Assembly: GCF_004799145.2 (NCBI RefSeq)
Contig: NW_021634835.1
Location: forward strand, 1-64,000
Reading direction: 5' to 3'
Source: Neltuma alba
Taxonomy: Eukaryota; Streptophyta; Magnoliopsida; Fabales; Fabaceae
Length of the DNA: 64,000 bases
The notes beneath the pieces were generated by a model that saw nothing but the letters and a program-made list of their open reading frames with translations, ran no database searches and was not told where the DNA came from. This document shows positions 39,701-51,843 of the stretch, one piece after another (positions within the stretch are counted from its first letter, which is position 1; every line of letters begins with the position of its first letter). The position numbers were made by a program, and so were the translations under genes.

Positions 39701-42700
39701 GCGTGACAGCTGTTGAGATCAAATATTGAATCCATTCTTCTGGTTTTCACTGATGACTAGGTTTGTTCAGCGTTTGTTCAGCTAATTGAAGTCTATCCGT
39801 CTTTCTTAGAGGTGGGAATCATGTCCAGGTTCATTATAATTTCAATTCATTAATTGTTTATATAGCCCATTAAATTGCTGAATCCCGCTTTTGTTTACGT
39901 TGTGCTACTCTTTATCTCAGAATCTGTCTATCTGTTTTTTTTTTTTTTTTTGTTGGGGGGGGGGGGAGGTTCTGTCTCTAGTTTGCTTGTCTGATTCAAT
40001 TGTTAACTACAATGCAGCCACATCTGAGGAACGTAATTGAATACATGCTACAAGTCAACAAGGACAAAGATGATGAAGTTGCTCTTGAAGCCTGTGAATT
40101 TTGGTATTATTTGAAGAGAGAATAGTGTGAACACCCAGGATTTCTTGTTCAATTAATGTGCTGTTATTATTTTGGGAGTGAGGTGGGGGTGGAGGCAGGA
40201 GTAGCTTTTACAAAGGGAAATATACTTTATGTGCTACTAGTACAGAAATCTTACAAACCTGGTCCCTGAGTTAGACCTTTTGTTTCAGTACCATCCTTAG
40301 GCTGTTCTTATTTCAAATCACTTTAGTACCCAGGTCTGCTGTCATAACCAGCCAGAGAATTTTCCTAACATGTCCAAGCAATTCCAATAGCAGACTTGTT
40401 CTACACTCCAACTGCAGATACTTTAATCTGAAAATTATGTATGAAATTGTAGTGCAATGGGCAACCAGGTTCCCCTAATTTGGCCCACTTATTCTGACAT
40501 TGTATTGATCAAACATTTCCTGTTCTATGGTTATCAAGTTTATCCAAGACAAGAGCTGTATGTCTTAAATTTAAAGCAGTGCTGAAGTTCTGTCTACTCC
40601 CCCCCCCCCCCCCAGAGCTTTTGCTCACACAAATCATCTTTATAAAAGAAAAAACTTGTAATTATGTTTGCAGGTCTGCTTATTGTGACGCTCAACTACC
40701 TCCAGAAAACTTGAGGGAGTTTTTGCCTCGTCTTATTCCTGTAATTCTGGTTATAGTTATTTACTTTTAAATAAGTTGAGAGATTTGTAATTTTCTGACA
40801 CGGCTGTTTGCATTTTTTTAGGTATTGTTGTCAAACATGATTTATGCAGATGATGATGAATCACTTGCTGAAGCTGAGGTTTTCTCCCGGATAATTTAAT
40901 TTTTTTTTTTATATAGTTACTTCAATCAAACCTTGTTACATGTATTTATTCCTTTTTACATAATTTCTTGCAGGAAGATGGTTCCCTACCTGATCGAGAT
41001 CAGGTTTGAACTTTTTGTTTGGGTTGAGTGATTCGGCTTTCTTGGTTTCAGATTGTTGATTTAATAACTTAAATAATTTAAATGTTTGCAATGCAGGATC
41101 TTAAACCTCGTTTTCATGTATCAAGACTCCATGGATCAGATGATATAGAAGATGATGTATGTCATTGCATATTTGCTCTCATGATTGCTTATTCAAGTTA
41201 ACTTTGTGCTTGATTCTGCTGATTGGACTTTAGATAACAAGATCATAAGAGGACTGCTTTCATGATCTAAATTCAATTTTTTGTTTTTTTGTTGTTTTTT
41301 AGGATGATGATGTTGTCAACACATGGAATTTACGGAAATGCAGTGCAGCTGCTCTAGATATTCTCTCAAATGTATTTGGAGATGAAATACTTCCAACATT
41401 GATGCCTATCGTTCAGGTAGTCGACCTGCTTATGGTCATTTATAAGTAGAAGGTTTGAAGTTTGAACTATCATAATGCACGGGGAGTGAGTTTCTGGTGA
41501 GCTGGTCCTCCCCAATTTTTAGAGTGCATATCTTAACATTTTGTGAGCCTTTCAACAAGTTGCTTCTAGATACTAACTATTCTACGATTCAAATTTTTCA
41601 GTAAGATAATCCATCTCTAGGATGTCTTATTTCTAAGATTGTGTGCAGACCAAGTTGTCAAGCTCTGGTGATGACGCTTGGAAGGAAAGGGAGGCTGCTG
41701 TCTTGGCTCTTGGGGCCATAGGTGAAGGTTGCATTAATGGTCTATATCCTCATTTGCCAGAGGTATTCTTAGTTACTTGATACTGATGACCTTAATATTT
41801 AAGCGAAATGTGTGATTAAGGACAAAGCTTAAATTGATTTGTATTTAATAAAGCTATTTTGTGTTTGGTATATTTAGCTGGAACTTGTGATATCAATGTA
41901 CTAGCATTCTAGAGATTAGAATAAGTTAATGGAAACTTTTCCCTCCTTTTCTACCCACAGTTTGCCGATTCTCTGCCTCTTATATTAATCATTGCTGTAT
42001 ATCCTCAGGTTCCGAAAATCTTATCTCTTAAATCAGTCACTTGCAATAAAAATGCTCTGTGCCATTTTTTTTTTCATAAGATATTTATGCATGCATTTAA
42101 TAAATTAATTGCTATTATATCCTCATGCTAAACTTCTGGATAAATTATAATTTTATTTGTCCTGAACAAAGTGCATTATTTGTTTGACAACTTCCAAACA
42201 CAATGTTGCATGAGTAGCTTTCCTTTCATCTTTTATGCTCATATGGTTGATTCATGTTTCCTCTTTTACTTCACAATCTATATTGTTACTCCAGTTGCTC
42301 ATTTACTAATTCACGATACTAAATCATTAGTCATTCTGCATCTGTAGATTGTGGCATTTCTCATCCCTCTTCTTGATGACAAATTTCCTCTGATACGAAG
42401 CATTTCATGCTGGACACTCTCCCGTTTTAGCAAATTTATTGTTCAGGTATGCATTCAGTTTTGTTCCATCACTCGCAAGTTCGTGCTTTGAAGGATATAT
42501 CTCCTTATGTACCTTGGTATTATTGCATATAAATTTATATAAAATTAATAGCACCTGCTAAGTCTTCTTGATGCATACCCACACCGAAAAATGCACAGGG
42601 AGGCGAGAGGGAGGTTCTTGGGAGAGAGGGAGGACATGATAAGTAGATGACTTAATAGTAATTTTATTCCCTAAATGATAGGCCATGAAATCAAATTTCT

Positions 42701-45700
42701 TGGTGATCGAGAATTCCTTCAGTACACAACAGCATAACTAAATCGGAATCAATAAAACAATCCATATGATGACAAAGATGCTAATATTCTCCAATTAGTA
42801 TTTTCTTGTAAAAATCCTCATTAGATAGTTCCTGATTCTTACAGATAAAATCTCTCATAATACTTATATTTTAATATACAATCATTCCTTTTTGTTGTTA
42901 TGAAAGTTGTACCAGATTACTAGAACTTCTATAGCTGATAGTTGGAATACTATGGAAGAGTTTGTATGAGATTTATCTAGCTCTGAAAGATTTTTATTTG
43001 AATACATTGTATTTGGTATGTGTCAGGGTATTGGGCATCAGAAAGGCTATGAGCAGTTCGATAATGTTCTTATGGGTCTTTTGCGAAGAATTTTGGATGA
43101 TAATAAGCGTGTGCAAGAGGCAGCTTGTTCAGCTTTTGCAACACTGGAAGAGGTTCTGGCTACAATTTCTGTTCATTACTCCTCAAAGAAGGGAATTCGT
43201 TATTACCTTTTTGAATTGCAATTTATATAAATTTTGAAATGCAATTTGCTTATACAGGAGGCTGCAGAAGATTTGGCCCCACGCTTGGAAGTTATACTAA
43301 AGCACCTAATGATTGCATTTGGGAAGTATCAGGTGATTTTCTTGTTCATTTTCCTTGTAAAATGAACCATATTTGGATGAGGGCTCCCTTTTTACTGTTA
43401 TTGTACTGTTTTATGCTTCTTCCATCTACGTTATGCTTAAGTCTGTTAATTAAGCTTCACTTTTTTAAATTTAGAGGAGAAACCTCAGAATTGTTTACGA
43501 TGCTATTGGAACTCTAGCAGAGGCTGTTGGAGGTGAGCTAAATCAGGTAATGCCATTATTGTTAATGATATATCATAGAGAACCTTCCCTAACCAAAAAC
43601 AATCTTTTTCTTGCCAAGTGTCATTGATTGCTATAAAATTTTATTGCTATTATCTTCCGTTGGGTTAGCATCTCTATGCTAACCGTACCTCTTTCCTCAC
43701 TGCAGCCTGCTTACCTTGACATATTGATGCCACCATTAATTGAGAAGTGGCATCAACTTCCAAATTCTGACAAAGATCTTTTTCCGCTGCTGGAATGTTT
43801 CACATCTATAGCTCATGTAAGCATCTCAGTTTCTCTCCATTTTTTTTATAGAAAGAAAATTCCTGATTTGGGTCTGAGATAATTTTTGCTTTATAAAGTA
43901 TTTATCCCACATGTTCATATTTCACGTTACACTGGCATGCTTGCAACCTTCGGTTGCTCTGTGGTCAATAAATTCCCAATTCTGACATTTTTCATTGCAC
44001 TGTTTGATTGTAATAAAGCTGAAATTTGAATTATTGAACTGCCACATGTGCTTCTGCTTACTTTTCTTTGCTGGAGTAGTACTTTGCAGGTTACAACAGT
44101 TGCTCAGCATCTTGTATACAACTGTCGTTGCTTGACAGTTGTTTGGCTTTTAATGGAGCTTTGGTGATGTAGTCAATATTGTTGAGTAGTATCCTATTCC
44201 CGTGCCTTAACTGGGAAGCCTAAATTCTATGTTTAACCATTCTTTTGTCATTAAATGCTTTAACCGTAGCAGTGCCAAAATGTTCATGAGGTTTCTGGTA
44301 AAGCTGATATAAAGTTTCTGGTTAGAAAATGGGTTTTCATTCTCTGGATGTTATTTATACATGCAATTAAAGGAACTTGTCTATGTTGTTCAGAATGCTT
44401 TATATGGGCTGTATCTGTACCAACATCTCTAGTTCATGCTTGTGCTATGAAGTGATTGCATTGAATTTCTTTCAGGCATTGGGTACTGGATTCACTCCAT
44501 TCGCTGAGCCTGTTTTTAGAAGATGCATAAATATAATCCAAAGCCAACGATTTGCAAAGGTTCTTTACTTTGACTAGCTGAATCCTTTTAAATTAAGTTC
44601 ATATGTCGTCTGATTTTAAAAATTCTCACTTTTACTTTTCTGTATTCTAGCTTATACTACCTGTAATTTCCTTTGTCTTTGTTGGTAGTAATTGCTATTT
44701 CTTGCTTTAGTTTTTTTATCTCCCAAATGTCACATTTGTTGGTACCCGAATCAAATTGATGTCCCAGCAGCATTTTCTGCATTGATGGAAGATATTTGGT
44801 TAAAAGTGTGGACTATTTGTTCTATATCCTCCAAGAGATTTGTTACTATGTTCTATAACAGTCATGCGAAATGGAGAATTTTACGCTGTGTTTGGTACAG
44901 TGGAAAGAGAGCTTGAGAAAGGGATAGAGGGAGGGGGAGTATATTTGCTTCTGTTTGGTTGGTGGGGAACACTCTTCCTCCGGAAGCAAACTCTGTTCAA
45001 GGGAAACGAATCCATCTCAAAAATAGAGGAAATGTTTGATCTCCCATGGACCATGTTTAAGGGAAAGGGATTCGTCTCCAAAAATAGAGGGAATGTTTGA
45101 TCTTCCATGGAAAGGATATGACAAAAAAATATCCTCATCATATGTGTGTGCGTGCATGTATATCTATATGTATAATTATTCAATTGACTTTGCCCCCTGC
45201 CTTAATTTCTCTATTTCCATCACAGAACCCATTAAGAGCTAACATCCTCAACTTTTGACCTAGAGCATCCAAGGGAAGGAACTTCCTTGAGGGTCAAGTA
45301 TCCTTCGCGCCTTTGGAGGCAGCCATATTGTTGACATAGCTGCTGAGCAACCCTTATGGGACTCAAGCAGATATCGCGTGAAAGACCTTGCAACCTCTGT
45401 CACCTAACATCTCTTATTATGGCCATCAAATCTTCATCACTCGCGGTTTGATGATGGTGGTGGCAGTTTATCACTGGTGTTGCCATTCACGCTGAAGGAT
45501 GTCCATTTTGAGACATTGTTGGCGAAGATCCACTGATAAGCAAATTGGGACTCTTTTTTTTCAGATGGTTTTTTTTTTTAGTTGGGTCCTTTTAAGTGGG
45601 CCAAGTATGGGGTGTTACCAAACAAGAATACTAATTATGTCCTCTTTTCCATTTCTACCAAACATGATTTGGGCTTTTCTTTACCACTCCCTCTCCCTTA

Positions 45701-48700
45701 AAAAGGCTTCCCTCCTATCAAAAATGGCCTCAGTGTATGATCCTGAAATACTTCTCACTCATAATTTTATTGTCAATTCTGAGTTCTTACAAGTTTATTG
45801 TATAAGGAGATCAGAGCCAGTAGTTGTGATTTAAACAACTTATTACTGGTAGGATTCTTTTAATAAATCTACTAAGCACCAATGGTGCTGGGAGCACACC
45901 TTTAGATGAACTCCTGAAATTGGTCGAGCCTCAATATTACCATGTCTTTATATCGCTTAGTATTTGTCTTTGTTTACTGTCATTTATTTATTTCTCATAC
46001 TTATATCTTGGCATCCTAATTTGAAGCTAAAAGTTCATTTCGCTTGCCCTTTGTATTGCTGCTTGCTTACATGCAAATCAGCGGAGTGAAGTTGAGTTTT
46101 TATTTCATTTTTCCATAAGTTGATTGAATGCTTCGTTTCAGGTTGATCCTGTTGCAGCTGGCGTTCAGTATGACAAGGAATTTATTGTATGCTCTCTTGA
46201 TCTGCTTTCTGGACTGGTGGAGGGTCTTGGCAGTGGAATAGAGAGTTTGGTACTTCTCTAAAGTTTTGTTTTTAAGAGGAGACAGTTAAATGCTGTTGTT
46301 AAATCTTCATCTCCCTTTGAAATGATGTTTTCTTGAAACATTTTTCTTATTGGCAACACGTAATCTGTCACTGCCACACGAATTCTTGTTATGAAATGCT
46401 ACATCTCTGATTTTTCATATGCTTCCTGGCATATTGGTATCTGTGTGACTTCAATCTAAAATGGGATTGCATAGTTGCTTGAAGGTTGAAATAACCATAA
46501 TTTTTGTTCTACAGGTCTCACAATGTTCTTTGAGGGACCTTCTTCTGCATTGTTGCGTGGATGATGCTTCTGATGTTCGACAAAGTGCCTTTGCTTTACT
46601 TGGCGACCTTGCAAGAGTAAGTTGAATGGATATTGCCTCTACTTAAGGAATATACTGATCCACGCAGCATCTCAGTTTGTGAACCTCAGGTCAGAAAGTG
46701 GGTGTTATTCTAACTTGATTTTGTAATCTGTCTAGGTGTGCCCAGTTCATTTGCGCCCTTATTTGTCTCAGTTTCTTGAGGCTGCTGCCAAGCAGCTGGT
46801 ATGTTGGTATCTCGTATAACTTTTAGCTTGTAGAGTTGGATTTATTCAACCTTTTGTTGATTTATCACGCATGTTGTCCAGGAAAATTCTAAGGTAAAGG
46901 AAGCTGTTTCAGTAGCAAACAACGCATGCTGGGCTATTGGAGAATTGGCAGTTAAGGTATGTGAGTGCTAAATGTTGCATTTTGTTCATGCTCGGTATAA
47001 CTGTTTGGCAGCAGGAACTTAGTTGGCACTGCTGAGCTGTAGGTTCACATATTCTCTAAATTTTTCATGTGGCACTTTGACCGTACTGTAAAGATGCCTT
47101 CGTGTAGTTGTTTCTTGATAGACCACAGCTAAGATAGTATTAAAAATATGTCAATAACGCTCTATAACTATATATATACATATATATATATATATTAGCT
47201 TCTTTGATGGAAACTCATTCATTCATGAATGCCCATTGGTTTTAAATGGAAGGAATTCCCTATAATCTTAATCTCCTGCTGTCCAGAGAGAAAACTAGAT
47301 GTTGTCCAAATTTAAGGCATTGGATGTTCTTATTTTCTAACCTCATTTGCTAGCTTTTGGGCTGTTGTTCATTGAAAGGTTCCTCTAATGTATTTAATTT
47401 AGCAAGATTAATCTTTTGGTGGCTAAGGGGAGATTACTGCGTGGTTGATGATTTTAGCATGCAGGAAATGATTCTATAGTTGAATGTTTTATAATGGTTT
47501 TTATTTCTTGTTACTGAAAATTCAATAAAAATGCAGCTTCGGAAACTAAAGATCTTGTAGCCCTATTATGTTGTATATAAATTTCTGACTTAAAATTCCA
47601 TATTTCGATTCCAGGTTCATCAAGAGATTTCTCCCATTGTCTTGACGGTTATATCATGTCTGGTCCCAGTTCTTCAGCATGCAGAGGTTACTGTCTTATC
47701 ACACACTTAAATAGTTCAATTATGACTCGTGTTTTTTCACTGATTGTCTCACTCTTTGTTAGGGAATCAACAAGTCACTTCTAGAAAATAGTGCAATAAC
47801 ACTGGGGAGGCTTGCATGGGTTTGTCCAGAGCTTGTATCACCGCATATGGAACATTTCATGCAATCCTGGTGCATGGCTTTGTCAATGTACGTCACTGCT
47901 TTTTTATACTTTTTTCCTCTTTGGTGTTGTGACCATTTATTACTTTTGCTCAATGATCCACGAATCTACTATTCCCCCCCCCCCCCCCTTTTACCTATGT
48001 TGTGATGATGTGTGCCCATGATATGAATGATTTAGTCGGCAAATCATGATCATTCTTATAGAAATCTGTGACTTCATTCTTCTTTCTTCGTTACTTTGTT
48101 TTGGACTTGGTTCATGTTTTGATTGCTCCATATGTTCTGGAGGGGCCATAGCATCTGAAGTATTTTGAACCACCCTGTCATTAAGAACTGTTTATAATGG
48201 TTTGCTCTGAAGAATGATTAGTCTTAAATGAAGTAACAAGTGATTAAACATGGGCAAGATTTGATTTGGCCGTCTACATAGCAGTTCAGTTGCATTAATT
48301 AATTGGCCTTGGGGAATCGATGGAAGTTTAGTTGGAATTGAGTTCCAATCCTCTGAAACTTGTCGTACAATAGAAAATGCAATGCTCTTAGAATCAGACT
48401 AGTCATTGAACTCAAGATAGACTAATAAGCAATCATCATAGTGCTTTTTTCTTGGTGATTAAGAGCAGCGAGTAGGGAAGGCACCCCTTGTCCTATCAAG
48501 CAGGGTGCTAATTACATGCCGGAAAGACTAGTTGAGGCCCATCTGGAGGATTGCGTCTACTCATTGAGCCTGAGGAGGGATGCTGCTAAGCGGGACTTTG
48601 AATGATCTTAGGGAAATTCAAACTCGTACCCATAGGCGAGGGGCGAGTTCTTGTTCAAATCCTTTAACCATTTGTGCCAACCCATATCAGCATCAATCAT

Positions 48701-49760
48701 CTAAGTATTCATGAAGTCCATAATTATTGATAATTATGTAGGAAAATTAGACTTACATGATATTGTAATGTAGGAAATTTCAAACCCAAAATATAACGTT
48801 ATTTTTTAAAAACAACCAAGAAAAAAATGTGAGAAACAATTGAACTACTAACTTGTTTGGTTTTTCAGTTTTTGCCTTTGCACCAATTTTTAAAATATCA
48901 GTTCTGGTAATCCCCCTCCCTCCCAGTTGGCTTTGCCTGTTTGTTTCTTGACATAGAAAGTTCTCTCAATAGAACTTCGCTTTCCAGAATGAGCAATAGT
49001 TAGATGTCCTCTGTTTCATCTTAAGTTATCTTGCTTATTGATTTATCCTGGATGATTTGTGGCAGTATACGTGATGACATAGAGAAAGAGGATGCTTTTA
49101 GAGGGCTATGTGCTATGGTAAACACCTGTTCACTTAGAGCTTTTAAGTTGTAATATATGAACTGCCCATATGATTGGAGCTTTCTTTTTGTTTTCAGGTC
49201 AGAGCCAATCCTTCTGGAGGTTTAAGTTCTCTTGTTTATATGTGCAAGGCCATTGCAAGTTGGCATGTATGTATCCCATACCATCATCATCTTAAAATTA
49301 TGACGCCTATAGGTTTTTGTAATAAAAATTTGTTGATGTATATCTGTAGGAAATAAGGAGTGAAGATTTACACAATGAAGTCTGCCAGGTCTTGCATGGA
49401 TATAAACAGGTTCGCGTTGCTTCTCTACGAGTCACTTCCATCTAGCAATTATTAAAGATGACTGAAGCAAGCGCGCTCACATAAATGAATTTCTACTATT
49501 TATGTTAACAATCATTATCAGTTCTCCTTGTTAATGCAATTGGAAAATTAGTTGATAACTCCAGAATTTTTTAAGCCATGTTGGTTGATTTTAACCCATT
49601 TGTCTTGTCTGTTAAGTATGATCCTATGGTGGTTGCTAACTCATCTTTTCTCGCAATAAAATATGATCTGTGGCAGATGCTGCGCAATGGAGCCTGGGAC
49701 CAGTGCATGTCTGCTTTGGAGCCCCCCGTAAAAGACAAGCTTTCAAAATATCAAGTATAA
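36747..49760 (+). CDS. TRN1: Transportin-1 (karyopherin beta-2)
   Basis: A nuclear import receptor of the importin-beta superfamily; in Arabidopsis TRN1 imports RNA-binding proteins with PY-type signals and also acts in miRNA loading. Twenty-nine exons give 891 aa: 36747-36929, 37356-37643, 38998-39087, 39189-39266, 39360-39440, 39761-39811, 40018-40103, 40674-40740, 40822-40878, 40974-41003, 41097-41156, 41303-41416, 41649-41762, 42348-42446, 43027-43152, 43258-43332, 43475-43546, 43706-43816, 44476-44559, 46142-46249, 46515-46616, 46736-46798, 46882-46956, 47615-47686, 47763-47887, 49066-49117, 49198-49266, 49350-49409 and 49677-49760. The start MAATAAWQPQEEGFKEICGL and end DKLSKYQV match the plant protein. 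It is built of HEAT repeats. The acidic loop that couples RanGTP binding to cargo release is visible (DDDESLAEAEEDG... to DDIEDDDDDVVN, about 320-365). Introns carry C and G homopolymers and a possible transposon. Confidence 0.97.
39935..40613. repeat. Homopolymer tracts in TRN1 introns
   Basis: A T17 run (39935-39951) is closely followed by G12 (39955-39966), and C15 lies at 40599-40613, just before the acceptor of exon 8. A further C15 lies at 47974-47988 in intron 25. These runs are prone to slippage and sequencing error, so the exact counts may vary. Confidence 0.9.
44885..45670. mobile_element. Possible hAT-like insertion in TRN1 intron 19
   Basis: Intron 19 (44560-46141) is the longest after intron 2. 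It contains GTGTTTGGTACAGTGGAAAG on the left and CATTTCTACCAAACAT on the right, which are imperfect inverted repeats like hAT ends. Several internal TTTGG/CCAAA motifs and a tandem repeat (44994-45111) lie between. I could not find a clear 8-bp duplication, so the borders are tentative. Confidence 0.4.
44994..45111. repeat. Two-copy tandem repeat of about 60 bp
   Basis: GTTCAAGGGAAACGAATCC...GATCTCCCATGGA (44994-45050) is repeated as GTTTAAGGGAAAGGGATTC...GATCTTCCATGGA (45054-45111), roughly 85 percent alike. It lies inside intron 19 of the transportin gene and within the possible hAT-like insertion. Confidence 0.75.
47168..47196. repeat. TA microsatellite in TRN1 intron 23
   Basis: The stretch is almost pure alternating TA, with one C interruption. 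It has no other content. Confidence 0.85.
48438..48693 (-). mobile_element. SINE-like element in TRN1 intron 25
   Basis: Read on the minus strand, TTGGCACAAATGGTTAAAGG resembles the head and A box of many plant SINEs, followed by a weak B box near GAGTTTGAATTTCC. CAATCATC occurs on both sides (48430-48437 and 48694-48701) as a possible target duplication. The tail (TTTTTT at 48445-48450 on the plus strand) is short and not right at the border. Confidence 0.5.
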
Positions 49761-50725
49761 TGGATATTTTCAAGACAACTTAATTACTTGCCAGTGAACC
49801 CCATTTTGCACTTTATGAATCTGCATGGGCCTCGTTAGTCATTGTGCATTAGCCGGCAATATTGGAGTGATGATTCATTTTGAGCAAAGGGTATATGCTC
49901 TGTCCAAGTTTTCAGTTACAGGCATCGACACTTCAAATTCATTTGAGCATGTTGAGTATAGGTAGTTCCTCAGCTTACAAGATCCCAGTTCGTGCTTCCA
50001 TTGGGAAAAATTCTGTTAATGGACGAAACGTGCTGTGATGTACAGGGGGAGTTTTCCAAACTCTCTGAGTGCTGTATTCATTGTTTTGTCCTTATGTTTA
50101 AAGGCGAAAATTTTTATTCGAGCCTTGTGTTCATCATTATAGTGTTTGATTAGTGATTTTAGTTGATAGGTCCTGAGCGTCTACAAAAAATGATAGGTAT
50201 TGCGTCTGAAATTCATCGATTTTGCAGGGATGAGTTGAGCTTGACATTTTGTAGTTTCCTTCGTATTTTAATGTCTACATTGGTTGTAAGTTGTAAAATA
50301 TATATTTTTAAACGGTGATCTGGTACATATGCTGCCTTGAAAAGTGCAGCAGTTGGATTTTGATTTGAGGAACAATAAATACTCGAACACATCTCGTGTT
50401 TATTGAACTACTTTACCTTGCCAAAAGAAGAAAATTACAGTTATTTGTGCAGTTTTCTCCTGGTGCCATGTCCTGGGAGTCTGGCTGGGACCACTATGCA
50501 CGTCGAGGTGCAAAATATCCTTTTAATTGTCAAATTTAGTAAAACAATTAAGTGATTGGACATAAGTATTTTATTCCAATGAAAAAAAATAAGTAGCCAA
50601 CGTTCACTACCACAAATATGATGATATATGTTTGAAAAATAAAGGATTGTGCGAAAAAGTGATCTTTTGTCTTTGAAAAAAGAAGTCATCTGTCTATGCT
50701 AATATTTGGCAAGTAAATCTTTAGG
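49761..50725. other. 3' region of TRN1
   Basis: The region is AT-rich with no gene signal. It contains the transportin 3'UTR; AACAATAAATACTCG near 50371-50385 is a reasonable polyadenylation signal region. The last 15 bases (50711-50725) are the left copy of the LINE target duplication. Confidence 0.5.
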
Positions 50726-51401
50726 CATTAATACATAGTTGTCTCAATTTACTTATGGAGTGCTCTATTAATAATAAGCTTCGCCATCAAGTGTTCAATA
50801 TTCCTGCAGCAAAGGAGAGAAGATGGACCCCACCACCACAGGATGTAATCTGGGTTGATGTGGACAGGTCAGTCAAACAACAACAGAGTGCAGCATGTGG
50901 TGGTTTAATTAGGCACTTTGAAGAAGATTGGTTAATGGGCTCCAGGAAAGGTTTAGGATGCTCTTCGATCATTGAAGCAGAACTAGCAGCCATCCGAACA
51001 GGCCTGGAAGTGGCCAAACAGCTAGGATATGCCAGAATCATGGTCTATTCTAATTCTTTAGAGGCATGCAACCTTATCATGCGCGCTTGTGCAGCAGATA
51101 ATCCCCTTAAACCGGTTATAAATGACATAAGGGACTTGGTTTTTGGAGATGGGGAAGTGACGCTCCATCACACTAGTAGGATCATCATTGGGTGTATTGA
51201 TTTTTTGGCTAAGATAGGTCATGGGGACTGTACTGATACAGTTTGATTCCAGAGGCTCTGACTAAATGTCTGGCTATATTATTGGAAGATAGAGAGGCCA
51301 CAATTGCTGGAAGATCTAATGCAACAACTACATGAGCTTTTTAGGATTTTATTTTTTCTCCTTCAAGCCTAGCTTGCCCTTCTTCCCCAGAAAAAAGAAA
51401 A
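50726..51401 (+). mobile_element. 5'-truncated LINE (L1-type) insertion
   Basis: A perfect 15-bp duplication, AAGTAAATCTTTAGG, flanks the insert at 50711-50725 and 51402-51416. The insert ends in an A-rich tail (AAAAAAGAAAAA, 51391-51402) and begins abruptly inside a coding frame. These are the marks of target-primed reverse transcription with 5' truncation. The 676-bp insert holds the terminal RNase H region of the LINE ORF2 (50755-51246) and about 150 bp of 3'UTR. Confidence 0.9.
50755..51246 (+). pseudogene. LINE-derived RNase H-like domain fragment
   Basis: An unbroken 163-codon frame encodes the RVT_3/RNase H-like module found at the C-terminus of plant L1 ORF2. Recognisable are VIWVDVDRS (first catalytic Asp), IIEAELAAIRTGLEVAKQLG (catalytic Glu helix) and DFLAKIGHG. 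The usual Asp of the third motif appears as Asn in VYSNSLEA, and the fourth motif is degraded (SRIIIGCIDFLAK), so catalysis is doubtful. The frame is open back to the truncation point at 50726, so the ATG is incidental. It is probably a decaying retrotransposon fragment. Confidence 0.8.
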
Positions 51402-51843
51402 AAGTAAATCTTTAGGTGAAAAAATCAAACGTTTGGTAAATGATATCCTCTTTCTCTCTCTTGTGCCCGGCATGCAGTAAGTAATTGGTTCGCTCGCTTT
51501 CCCTTGTTTAGACAGTCTTTATTTGTTCAGTCAGTTATATTCGGGGTTTTAGTTGTCATGGTTGTCGTCTAAACCTTATATTTTTCGTCCAGACATCATG
51601 ATATGATTAATGGATTTCATAAAAGAAGGCGAGGTTAGGCAGCTTAGGCTGGCTGGATACACGCATGATATTTTTTCCCTGTGGATATTGCATATTCATC
51701 ATTATTGTCCGATTCAATACACCTCTGCAAATTTGGCGTACTCACCCCATATGGTCATGTGTGTGTGTGTGTGTGTTATTTCTATATTCTAAAATTAAAA
51801 TGTGGAAAAGTGATTGCCAACAGAAATTTGCTTGCAGTGTAGC

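Noticed and set aside
44881..45183. 100-aa minus-strand and 86-aa plus-strand frames in TRN1 intron 19
   Set aside because: Both run through the 60-bp tandem repeat of the intron and have no family match.
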